Assembly (NCBI RefSeq): GCF_010183535.1
Contig: NC_071331.1
Location: 15,624,001-15,688,000, forward strand
Reading direction: 5' to 3'
Origin: Caenorhabditis remanei
Lineage: Eukaryota; Nematoda; Chromadorea; Rhabditida; Rhabditidae
DNA: 64,000 nucleotides
Under the pieces are notes generated by a model. That model searched no databases. It was not told the DNA's origin and saw only the letters and a list, made by a program, of their open reading frames with translations. Both the position numbers and the translations under genes were made by a program. This document shows, one piece after another, positions 36,301-45,640 of this stretch. Within the stretch, counting starts at the first letter, position 1. The number at the start of each line of letters is the position of its first letter.

Positions 36301-37493
36301 AATTCGGCAGTTGATACGACATGGTATTACACGAGTACATTCAGATCTTTTCATGAGATATTTGCATTACTTATCTGAGGAAAATTTGAATGGAAAGACG
36401 AGAATGCAGTTGCAGTATGAGGTGAGACGGGTGGATGTTGGATTATAAATCTACAGTACTCTTCTTCAAGAAGTTGCCGAAAATATTAATTTTTGCAGAA
36501 TATAGAAAACAAAAATATATCTACATTTTTGTTTAAGATTCTTCCCTACATCTATTGAGAGTAATCCATGATAAACTTTTACAAAAAGATGCGCACTTCA
36601 AAAATGAAGTGTAAGATTTGGTCTAAATTTCCTATGATAGTAGACGTCATTTTTCCTGAAAACTAGAAAAACTAATCCCTCTTTTACTGTTAAAAAAGCC
36701 ACTGCAATTCCAAAATATTTCCAATATTTGCAGGATGTGTGTGAATGCAAACATCATCCACGTTGCCAAATAGATTCTGACGTGATAACTCTTCCCGGTT
36801 ATCATCGATCCGATGAATTTATGGTTGGATCGTGGAGTCATGAATGCGAAGAACTTTGGAGATTAATATGGAAACGAAAAGTTCAAACAATAGTTGTGTT
36901 GAATCAACGTGATTCATTTTGGAGAAAACTGCATTTATGTGATTTCGATGGGCCAATTCAAATCCAACACGGCGACAATTTTGTATTACTTCAAAAAGAC
37001 GATCAACAGCTCTGCGTACGGATAGTAAATGTTGCGAGAGCTGATTTGGATGCAGACTTTTGGAGAGAAATAGAAAATGTTCAAAAACAAAGAATCACTT
37101 ATCACGAGGCTCCATTGCTCATTTTAGCTCATAAATATCCTCCGAATGCTTCTTCTCCAACTGATAGTACATCGACTTTATCACTCTCAATGTTATTTAA
37201 TGGTAATTAATTAATTATCTCAAAATAGTTAATTCTTCTGAAAGTTTTCAGATGATACATCACTTGCATTCAGTATTTGTGCAGCAACAACATTAGCGTG
37301 TCAATTGGAAACTACGGGTTGTGTTGACGTGGTACAGGTTCTCTCCTCTTATACTGAAATTCAATGTGGCATTTTTTCCTCGAAGGTATCTAAAAATACA
37401 CTGTTAAAAACTCACTGAGACTCTTATTTTCAGCAAGAAATTGAGATAATCTACGAGAAAATCTCTCAATTGGTAGGAGGAACACGTGTCTGA
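27316..37493 (+). CDS. Receptor-type protein tyrosine phosphatase (Ig, FN3, tandem PTP domains)
   Basis: Seventeen exons give about 1,166 residues. The start (ATG 27316) opens a signal peptide, [18 protein letters not shown]. An Ig domain follows, with its first cysteine in LLRCPP, tryptophan in LDWFQDD and the DSGTYRC motif, coded by exons 1-3 and split by a 3.8 kb intron. Several FN3-like repeats follow ([35 protein letters not shown]), then a membrane span ([21 protein letters not shown]). PTP domain 1 has [24 protein letters not shown] and the catalytic [10 protein letters not shown], all intact. PTP domain 2 (about 36734-37493) keeps the fold but lacks any HCx5R loop, so it should be inactive. 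It probably signals at the plasma membrane. By neighbourhood it matches a chromosome IV RPTP in C. elegans (perhaps ptp-4), but I cannot confirm the name. CLR-1 has a similar layout but sits on another chromosome. Confidence 0.88.
28000..31759 (+). other. Long intron within the phosphatase Ig domain
   Basis: 3.76 kb intron (donor GTACTG, acceptor TTCCAG) between the exon carrying the Ig tryptophan and the exon carrying DSGTYRC. It holds an 800-base inverted repeat and A/G-rich tracts (about 28190-28300, 30590-30770 and 31470-31640). No coding exon of another gene was recognised in it. Confidence 0.6.
28786..29587. repeat. 800-base inverted repeat in the phosphatase intron
   Basis: Left arm about 28786-29130 and right arm about 29240-29587 are reverse complements with few differences; landmarks are AGATGGAGCAGATTTATTAA, TTCACGTGAAGTTTATTTTG, GTTCCAACTCATCCGTTTTT and GGATCGGGCGGTATGTTGAG. 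The loop is about 110 bases. A few hundred bases of each arm read open on one strand, but this is the same peptide twice and no known protein. Confidence 0.88.
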
Positions 37494-37677
37494 TAATCAA
37501 GAATTCAAGAAGAAACTCATCTGAAAAAGTGCGAAATTCCGTGAATAACAAAACAATCAAAATGTCCGGTGTTGATTATGAATGAATATTTAATTTATTT
37601 TTGAATTTGTTGTTTCAATTAAAATAATAACAAGCTAAATGTTCAGAAAAAGCAAAAATAAAAAAACAGAAATCAGA
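37494..37677. other. Convergent 3' ends of the phosphatase gene and gta-1
   Basis: 184 bases between two stop codons, AT-rich. TTTATT around 37594-37599 gives a minus-strand AATAAA for gta-1. Nothing else is visible. Confidence 0.45.
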
Positions 37678-39959
37678 TTACAATTGTTTCAAAGTCTTGT
37701 CGAGAAGGTCGAATGTCAAATCCAAATGTTTCTTGGTGTAGACGAGAGATGGACGGAAACGAAGAGACTTGTCTCCGCATCCTCCGCAGTGAAGTCCGTT
37801 GCTGATTGCCTGAAATTTAAGGAAATTACACAGTCAACTAGAACTGAGAAACTCACCAAATCAACGAATTTGTCTCTCAAAGATCCAGATGGGAAGTCAA
37901 CAGCTGCGAAAGTTCCTCTTCCTCTTGCTTGATCCAACTTTCCTCCGGAAGATGCTTGAAGTTCTCCGAGTCTCTTTTGGAATTCAGCTCCAACTGATCT
38001 ACTTTGTTCAATCAGTCCATCTCTCTTGATAACTTCAACAGCCTTTTCCAAAAGCAACAACTTGGTTGGATCTCCCATCCATGTATTGTAGATACGGTAA
38101 GCCTCCTTCACTCTCAAATGTTCTCCATAGAAGTATCCTCCAGTCAACAATTTCTTCGAGAAAGTGACAATGTCTGGTGGAGAGCTCAGATTCCAATGGT
38201 CATGAGCCCAGACATCACCGGTAGCTCCTCCTCCAGTTTGGACTTCGTCAACGATGAAAACGATTCCATGCTTAGCAGCAACATCACGAAGTCCTTGGAA
38301 GAATGCTGGACTACCGTAATGGTCGCCTCCTTCGGCTTGAATTGGCTCAACAATAATTGCAGCAACGTCATTATCACGACGTTTCCATTCAGCAATCTTT
38401 GCTTCCACGTCAGCAAGACACTCTTGATCTTGCTTCTTGTTATAAGCAGAATTCTGAGCAAGTGGATACTTGTAACGAGGGAATTTGGCGATTGGCCAGT
38501 CAAAAGCTGGGATATCGACCTGGAATGAATAATTGATTGAAATCAAACATTGATTCTGATTACCTTATGAATTGGTTTACTTCTTGTAACTGAAAGCATA
38601 CAGAGAGATCTTCCATGGAATGCTCCTTCAAATCCCATAACTGAAAGGTTTGGAGTTCCTGGTTTCTGCTGAGTCATACAACTCTCCAAGTGAAGAGCAT
38701 CTGGTCCAAGACCTCCTCTTCTTTGAGCTTGATACCAAATGAATGCAGTTTTGATTGCATTTTCATTTGCAGATGTTCCACAGAGCATAGTTTGAACTGC
38801 CTTCAATCCTTTTGGAGCAATTGAAGTCAGGGCGTGAGAGATTCCATCAGCGAAATCAGTACGTGGGAAGGATCCAAGAGCTGGACGAGATACGAGAGAT
38901 GTCTGAAAATAAATGAATTTTCACTTCTAGATCCATTCTCGATCATACAATCAGCTGTGGTGAAGAAGCTACTTTCACCAAATCTGGATGATTGTAACCC
39001 AATGGAAGTGAAGAAATTTGAGTGTATACGTCGAGAAGAGTGTTTCCTGAAAATAATTGGTTTGAGAGTCCATTACTCAGATTAAATGTATACTAACCAT
39101 CAGCATCGACAACATAATTTCCAAATGATTTCTCATAATCGACATGGAAACGAACAGAAGTTGTTTGCTGCAAAAATTGATTTTCTAGTGATTTGAAATC
39201 TCGAAATCAAAGTATCAAAGTGTTTTGAACGTGACAAATGACCCATTCAAAGTGTAACATTTCTGGCAGTTTCACTCGCTTCGAATCGGAAAGAAATGCG
39301 AAATAAACTAAAAAATGTCGTCGATGGATTCTGTGTATAAAATAGAGTTTTTCGGTTGTAAAATTGGAATTAAATTCAGGATATCTACATGGAAGTCGAG
39401 GAAACTCTACAGTAACCTAGCAGATATTTTGTATATATGCATCATAAATGCCATCTAGATATTTTCCAGACGTATTCCATCTTCTTACATGAACTTTATC
39501 CATTTCCTGTTTCAATTCCTTCGATCTTGGTCCAGGAATACTCGTCTGAATGCTTGGTCCAGATGGTTCGGCATTTGCGATTGCAGATACCCCGCGAACT
39601 GAAATTGTTTCCGTTTTCGTTGTAACACTTCACTTTAGTTTTCTGATCTTTTCTCTATAATTTGACAAAAAAATCAATTGGTTTTGACTGATAAGATAAC
39701 GAAAAGATAATAAAATGTGTTGTTTGTTTCTTTTTGTTTGTGAAGTTACAAGTCGAACTGATTGAAAAAATCACGAAATCTAGGGAACGAAGTGTTTCTA
39801 AAGAAATGTTGAATGCTTTTGTGTAAATTTACTCTCCTACATAGACAATATTCCACAATATACAATAGAATCTTTCAATAGTTGAAGTTATTTGAATCAA
39901 TTCAATTTCCAACACATACCCTGTTGGATTAAGGACGACTTGGCCAGTCTGGGAAGCAT
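37678..39959 (-). CDS. gta-1: 4-aminobutyrate (GABA) aminotransferase, mitochondrial
   Basis: The minus-strand exons join from ATG 39959 ([14 protein letters not shown]) to TAA 37680-37678, giving a protein of about 480 residues. It is a PLP enzyme that converts GABA and 2-oxoglutarate to succinic semialdehyde and glutamate. The short basic N-terminus fits a mitochondrial targeting peptide. Family motifs: [72 protein letters not shown] and the PLP lysine in [12 protein letters not shown], ending with [16 protein letters not shown]. All these fit animal GABA transaminase. The first intron is about 300 bases, and the exon ends at 39610/39490 and 38881/38546 were checked by phase only. It sits convergent to the receptor phosphatase gene. 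Confidence 0.92.
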
Positions 39960-40682
39960 GGTTCCTTCTGAAAATAAACTTTTTTCCTGGAAAATCGATG
40001 AAAAAAAGAAAAACAAAGAAGAGTAAAATGTGAAGTGGCAGGAGAGAAAACCGAATAAAATTTCCCTTTTTCTCTTTTTAGGCGTCAAATGAGACGCAGA
40101 GAAAGGAAGAGGAGGAGCTTATATTTTTGAGGAGACGGCGCATTTTGAGAAAAATTCTTTTTGAAAGTAAACTGAAAAAATTTAGGAAGGAGACGTTTAT
40201 ATTGGTCCTGTGAATGGTGTAAACTTGCTCCACATTGTGCAAAGAAAAGGGCTCGTAGAGCAAGAAGAAGAAGAAGAAAAAGGGAGTGTAATCTGAAGGA
40301 CAACTGACACGAAGAGATGGGGTCACGTGATCGATTTATTGTTCATTCAGATTCTAAAGATACCGAGAACAGAGAAAGAAAAGGCAGAAAGAAGATACTT
40401 GCAATCTAACCAGTTATCTAAATAACAGTTATTACACTCGAGAAGGTAAATGGCAAAGGACAAAAAATGATGGGAATGAACTGAGATTTGATTCCATACG
40501 CTTCAATTTTTCCATTTTCTAACTGAAAAATTGTTAAGATCCGTTGAACGGATGGAGAAAGAGCTGTTCTTCATGGATAACAGGAGAAATATGTGGAATC
40601 AAACGCCCTACCTATACAAAGCAAAATAATTTTAATTCTATATGAAAAAAAATTCTGGATATCAAGAAAAAGAAAAAAAAAA
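39960..40682. promoter_or_regulatory. Spacer between mspn-1 and gta-1
   Basis: About 720 bases. It contains a GAAGAAGAAGAAG stretch (about 40263-40279), AT-rich sequence and the mspn-1 3' region. It is too long for a typical operon junction, so gta-1 probably has its own promoter here. No gene was seen. Confidence 0.45.
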
Positions 40683-41995
40683 TTAATCTAAAGTCTCTTC
40701 GACAAGCAACTGGGCAGCTCGCATGTATTTTCGAACGGCAGACTCAAAATCAGTTTGTTCCAATGGAAGAAGTCGTTGAACAGAGCCACCAGAAGCTACA
40801 GTAGCTTTGGCTCTTGCGAGGAGGGCAAGTCGGCAAACCTGAAAATGTTACTGGTAATTTATGTTGGAGAATTTTTTCTGAATAACACTTTTTGAAAAAA
40901 CTGCCAGAATACTTACCTCTTTCAAATCACTTCCACTGAGTCCTTCCGCCTTCTGGGCAATTTCTTCTAAATCGACGGAGTCTTCGAATGTTTCATTTCT
41001 CAAAATTACGTTGAGGATTTGACTTCTCTGTTTAGCATTCGGTACTGGAACTTGAAAACGAGCAGTCATTCGCCGAAGAATGGCAGCATCCACATCCCTT
41101 GGTCGGTTTGTAGCTCCCATTACAATAACTTGATCTCCAGAACTGGCGAATCCATCCCATAATGTCATAAACTGTGCTTTCATCATTGCTGTTGATTCAT
41201 GATCATGAGACTGCCTGTCCCGAAGAAAAGAGTCAATTTCGTCAATGAAAATTATCGTTGGTTGGAATTTCTGTGCGACTGAAAACACAGCAGCGGCAAG
41301 TTTTTGGGATTCTCCATACCATTTGTCGGTAAGGATTGAAACTTGAAGGTTGATGAATCTGAAACATTTACGTTGAATTTAATATTTAATATAGAGAAAC
41401 ATGTTTCTATATTGAACAAAATGTTTAATTAAAGACTTTTAAAAGCTATATTCCAATTTTTGTCAGTTTCACTCACCTGCATCCAGCTGCTCTTGCTACA
41501 GCTTTTGCTAGTAGAGTTTTTCCACATCCTGGAGGTCCATACAGGAGAATTCCGCGTGGAGGAGAGAGCAAGTGACTTCCACTTTGAGCAGCGAACCTCA
41601 ATGGAAGAATAATACGATCTTTCAACTCCGCAACCAATTCTTCACATCCTCCTACAATATCATGCTTGCATCTAATTTAATTCAATATAACTCACCAATT
41701 TCATCCCATTCGGCTCCAACGTCTTCTCCACCAACAAATTGTGTAGCAATCCGAACCTCGTGCTCAGAAAGTTCAATTTCCCGATCTATACCAAGCTCGC
41801 GAAACAATGTTGCGACCTTCAAATAAAATCTATCCAGATGAATAAAATGTTTCGTAATACCTTCTTTTTGCAATCTTGGTTCACGCTGTAGTTCGGATCC
41901 AAGTATTTAACTAAATACCTAACCGAAAGAAAAGAGACTGCTGCTGCTGCAACAACTCGAATAGCAACACCAATCAGTTCGTTTCGATCAGTCAT
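40683..41995 (-). CDS. mspn-1: Msp1/ATAD1-type AAA ATPase
   Basis: Exons on minus from ATG 41995 to TAA 40685-40683 give about 345 residues, the usual Msp1/ATAD1 length. It extracts mislocalised tail-anchored proteins from the mitochondrial outer membrane. An N-terminal membrane anchor (VVAAAAVSFLSVRYLVKYL) is followed by a linker with VGAEWDEIGG and then the AAA core: Walker A GPPGCGKTLLAKA, pore-loop segment KWYGES, Walker B IIFIDEIDSF, sensor region MGATNRPRDVD and arginine finger region ILRRMTARF. The C-terminal lid has EGLSGSDLKEV. All catalytic motifs are intact. It lies 146 bases behind rack-1 on the same strand, with an acceptor (CTGCAG) two bases before the ATG. Confidence 0.93.
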
Positions 41996-42141
41996 CTCTG
42001 CAGTATTTCTTGCTACACTCCTACTAATGCAGTAACTTCACCTACTAGATATACTACATTAACTTGAATAATTCCTCACATGGTAGAAACATAATTATAT
42101 CAACAATTTTATTGAAGGGTTTTGAATTAACAGGTAACAAA
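41996..42141 (-). other. rack-1/mspn-1 intercistronic region (SL2-operon-like)
   Basis: 146 bases. Reading minus, the rack-1 stop is followed by AATAAA (plus 42108-42113), then roughly 100 bases, then a CTGCAG acceptor directly before the mspn-1 ATG. Spacing fits a Caenorhabditis operon. Confidence 0.6.
42108..42113 (-). terminator. Poly(A) signal of rack-1
   Basis: TTTATT on plus reads AATAAA on minus, about 30 bases after the rack-1 stop. Confidence 0.65.
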
Positions 42142-43265
42142 TTAGTTGGAAGCACGGATCGACACCTGGTACACTCGGATGATGTTATCGGTGTATCCGG
42201 CGAAGAGGGTTTGTCCGTCTTGAGACCAGGCCAAAGAGATACACTGTGGGCTGGATCCTCTTCCGTTTCCGGAGCTGGCGATTTCTGGCTTGAGCTCTTC
42301 GATCTCCTTCTTGTCCTCGAGGTCCCAGATCTTGATGGAAGATCCAACAGCGGCGCAGAGCCAGTATCTGTTTGGTGAGAAGGACATGGCGTTGATGACA
42401 TCGTTTCCAGAAAGGGTGTACAAATGCTTGCCCTCGTTGAGGTCCCAAAGCATGGCTTGTCCGTCTTTTCCTCCGGAGGCACAGAGGGAGCCGTCTGGAG
42501 AGACGGTAACGGTGTTGACGTATCCGGTGTGACCGATGTGGTTGGTCTTCAGGCGGCAGTTTCCGAGGTTCCAGACCTTGACGACCTTGTCCCATCCAGC
42601 GGAGACGATCACTGGATCGCGGTTGGATGGAGAGAAACGGACGGTGGAAACCCAATCGGTGTGGCAGTCATCCTACGTGATTATTAAATTTATATCAAGC
42701 GAAGTGAAATTAAAATCTTACAGTAATGGTGTACTTGCATTGAGCAAGAGTGTTCCACAACTTGATGGACTTGTCGCGGGATCCAGAGACGATTTGTCTG
42801 TTGTCAGCAGAGAAGGCGACAGAGAGAACGTCCTTGGTGTGGGAAATGAATTGGCGGGTGCTTACTCCTCTAGAAAAATTCAATAAAATATCAGTTTGGT
42901 AAATTAAACGCTTACTGGTTGAGGTCCCAGAGGCGGAGGGTCTTGTCCCAGGATCCGGAGAGAGCGAATTGACCGTCAGATGAAATAACAACGTCAGAGA
43001 CGAAGTGATTGTGTCCGGTGAGGGAGCGGACTGGACGTCCAATAGCTCCTCCATCAACTGGGGCAACGCTGTCGACATCCCAAACGAGGATAGTCTTGTC
43101 TAAAAAAATTTTTTTTAATTGAACACAAGAACAACAAAAATCAGGCATACCGCGAGAAGAGGACAGGACGGTGGTCTTGTCATTGCGAGTATAGGTGGCG
43201 ATTTGGGTGACCCATCCGGTGTGTCCCTCAAGGGTTCCGGTAAGCTTCATTTGCTCTTGGACCAT
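42142..43265 (-). CDS. rack-1: RACK1, seven-WD40 ribosomal scaffold
   Basis: The exons 43265-43155 (approximately), 43099-42917, 42869-42723 and 42673-42142 join to about 325 residues, the usual RACK1 length. RACK1 sits on the head of the 40S ribosome and scaffolds PKC and other signalling proteins. The N-terminus [19 protein letters not shown] and repeats with [68 protein letters not shown] and [12 protein letters not shown] mark seven WD40 blades. Codon use is strongly biased (CTC, AAG, GTC, TCC), unlike the AT-rich neighbours, which fits very high expression. It appears to lead an operon with mspn-1 downstream. It is transcribed divergently from pxf-1. Confidence 0.96.
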
Positions 43266-43489
43266 GTTGCTATCTGTGTAACCCCGTTCGATCTGCTGAA
43301 AATCAGTTGATGTTCAAAACTTGTATACTTATTTAAAAATAAAGCATTGACGATCATTACGATTAAATATGATATTTTTATATAAATTCGATAAAATAAT
43401 GCAATTTTGATTTTTTAGTTGATTATAACAGAAAACCGAGCAACTTTAACAGAAAAACTTCAAAAAAAGGGAAAATTGTCCTAAAAATT

Positions 43490-43612
43490 CGCGTCAAACT
43501 AGCCAGCCGGGGCCAGCCGTTGAAGTCTTTTTCGTGCCGAGACCCGACGGCGAAAAAGCGTGCGCCTTTAAACTGGCACTCAGCCAACTACACGATTTAC
43601 GGAGTATAGCAA
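43490..43612. repeat. GC-rich block resembling dispersed nematode repeat
   Basis: It contains GCCAGCCGGGGCCAGCC, CCGAGACCCGACGGCGAAAAA and GTGCGCCTTTAAA. The GCGCCTTTAA and GAGACC words also occur in the palindrome at 24330-24617. In C. elegans similar GAGACC.../TGCGCCTTTAAAG blocks belong to abundant dispersed repeats, so this is probably a degraded copy. Confidence 0.45.
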
Positions 43613-44768
43613 TAATTCAACCCGTTATTATTAAACCTGAATTTTTCTTAATATCTGAAAATTTTAATTGTAAAATATAATCGTCAATATTTCTACACTA
43701 ATATACTTAAAAGAAACAATTTGTCTGAGAAAACTCTTTCTAATAACATTTGCAAAAAAATTAATTTGATGTCTCGAGTATCAAAATGATGTTTTCTATA
43801 ATTCTATGGTAACTCATATAACAACTTTCTCAACTTCATGTATCATTAAAAAACATTCGTTCTGTTGTCCCCGTGGTTATAAGTTTTCGAAATCAGATAT
43901 TCTTTGAAAAGACTAGAGAGACTAGTTATTCGCGTTTTTCTCAGAATTTCTGGTATTCCTGTTAGTTTAGTCATGCTTTCATGGGTTTGGATTTACGATA
44001 CGGCAAAATTTTGATTTCTTGTGATGATTGGCAATTGCGCGTAAAGAAATTGTGAAGCATCTGAAATATTCGCCTAGTCCCAATTCTTTCATTTTTTCTT
44101 TGACCCGTCTAGACTTAGAAAGCTAGAAAATTGATGTTGAGATCTTCTGTTCGTTAGAAACATTGTGTTATCCCTTTTTCACTGTTAAAATTCTTTGAAA
44201 GAGTTGTTCAGAACCTTTGCGATACTCTTCTGTAATTTTGCTATTGCTTTCAGAATTCCCGTTGAAACATGTCATAGCTACCATTTGAACTGGAAAACTT
44301 CTCCAGCATTATGTCGTTCAATTCTTAATTGTAACGCGGTATCACTCATAGAGCATTCTTCCCATCAAAACATCATATTGAAAAACAATGCTTCTAAAAA
44401 ACAATTAGTGTCCCAAGTTATTTTTCAATTTAGATTTTTTCGACAAAGTAAACAATATATTTGAGCCATCTCCTCTGAGTTGTCTATCACCTCACCAATC
44501 AGTGCGCTCTTCAATCTGACTGTCTACGTCTTGGCTCCCCGTTCCTCTCTCAGTTCTCCGCAGAATCCTCCGTATTATTGATCGATTCGTATTGGTTCGG
44601 GACACTTTTCCGCACCGTCCCTCTCCCTTTCCTCCAATTTCTTGCCTCCAAACAGACAGTCCAATTCGTTTCTTGTCCTCTTCGCCTCTGTGTTGTTCCT
44701 AGTCACATTCCTCCAATTGCCCGTCCTGTGTGAGCGGCGACCGCATTCACTATCCGCCCGTTTAATCG

Positions 44769-44792
44769 CCCCCCCCCCCCCCCCCCCCCCCC
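44769..44792. repeat. Poly(C) homopolymer, 24 bases
   Basis: Uninterrupted run of 24 C, equal to a 24-base G tract on minus. It is isolated in the rack-1/pxf-1 spacer. Confidence 0.95.
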
Positions 44793-45640
44793 ACACATTT
44801 GATTCCCTTCTTCACAACTTTTGCATCCTTTTCTTTCCTCTCCTGTGTCTTCCTGTTGTTTATTATCAGTGATAGAGACACCGTGTTGAGATTAGATGTT
44901 GTTATCGACATACGACTTCATCATTATCACTATAATCCAATTGGCAGTTGCCATCCGGGACTTGAAACGCGTTCAGTTAATTAATCACAAAAATATTCAT
45001 AAGAGTAAAAAAAAGACTGAAAAAATATTTTAGACAAGGAGAGAAATCCCTGAGTTAGCTTACATTATTCATTCATCTGCTTCTTAGAATACTTCATTTA
45101 TCCAAATAGTTTTAGTTCTAATTTTAGCCATACTGAAATTTTAAAAATATTCTAATCTAGTAACTAATATACACTTGTACTTCAGTCGGTTCTCGGAGTT
45201 TTGATTAGATGACAACTTCGTTGTATTTCATGGCTATTTTGCGCATCTTCATTAATCTAAAAGAGATCTGCAAATCTGCACATCTCTTGGGGATGAATAT
45301 ATACATATCCTTCTTCTTCTTCATTCACATAAATAAACACAAAAGAAGAAGAAGAAGAAGCGAGCTCCTCCTCCCTCATTCACCCCATTTCACGCTGATT
45401 TATGAGATTATCTGAACGTTCGTCCTCCTCCTCTCACTCTGTCTTATTCTTAGTAGAAGACCACATGGCGTTGTCGCCACGGAAATAGTTTACATTTCTC
45501 AGTTTTTTTTTCTCTTTTTCTGTCTGTCGGATTACGAACATGCTTCCTTGAAACTTTTAACAGTTTTTGGAAATTCATCTAACATTCGTTTTTCATCGTA
45601 TGTGAAATTGTCTAATCTGTAATATTTTCAGGAAAAACAT

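Larger units (their letters stand above)
43266..45640. promoter_or_regulatory. Divergent upstream region of rack-1 and pxf-1
   Basis: 2.4 kb without a supported gene. A GC-rich block lies at about 43490-43610, a pyrimidine-rich block with a C homopolymer at about 44540-44800, and an AAGAAGAAGAAGAAG stretch near 45343-45360. Any 5' non-coding pxf-1 exon would lie here; an acceptor (TTTTCAG) ends at 45631, ten bases before the pxf-1 ATG. Confidence 0.45.

Noticed and set aside
39960..40682. gta-1 as third gene of the rack-1/mspn-1 operon
   Set aside because: The 720-base gap is too long for the usual operon spacing.
42054..42886. Several long frames on both strands over rack-1
   Set aside because: Shadows caused by the strong codon bias of rack-1; the WD40 frame is unambiguous.
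44642..44872. Signal-peptide-like frame followed by polyproline
   Set aside because: It lacks an ATG start and the proline run is only the C homopolymer.
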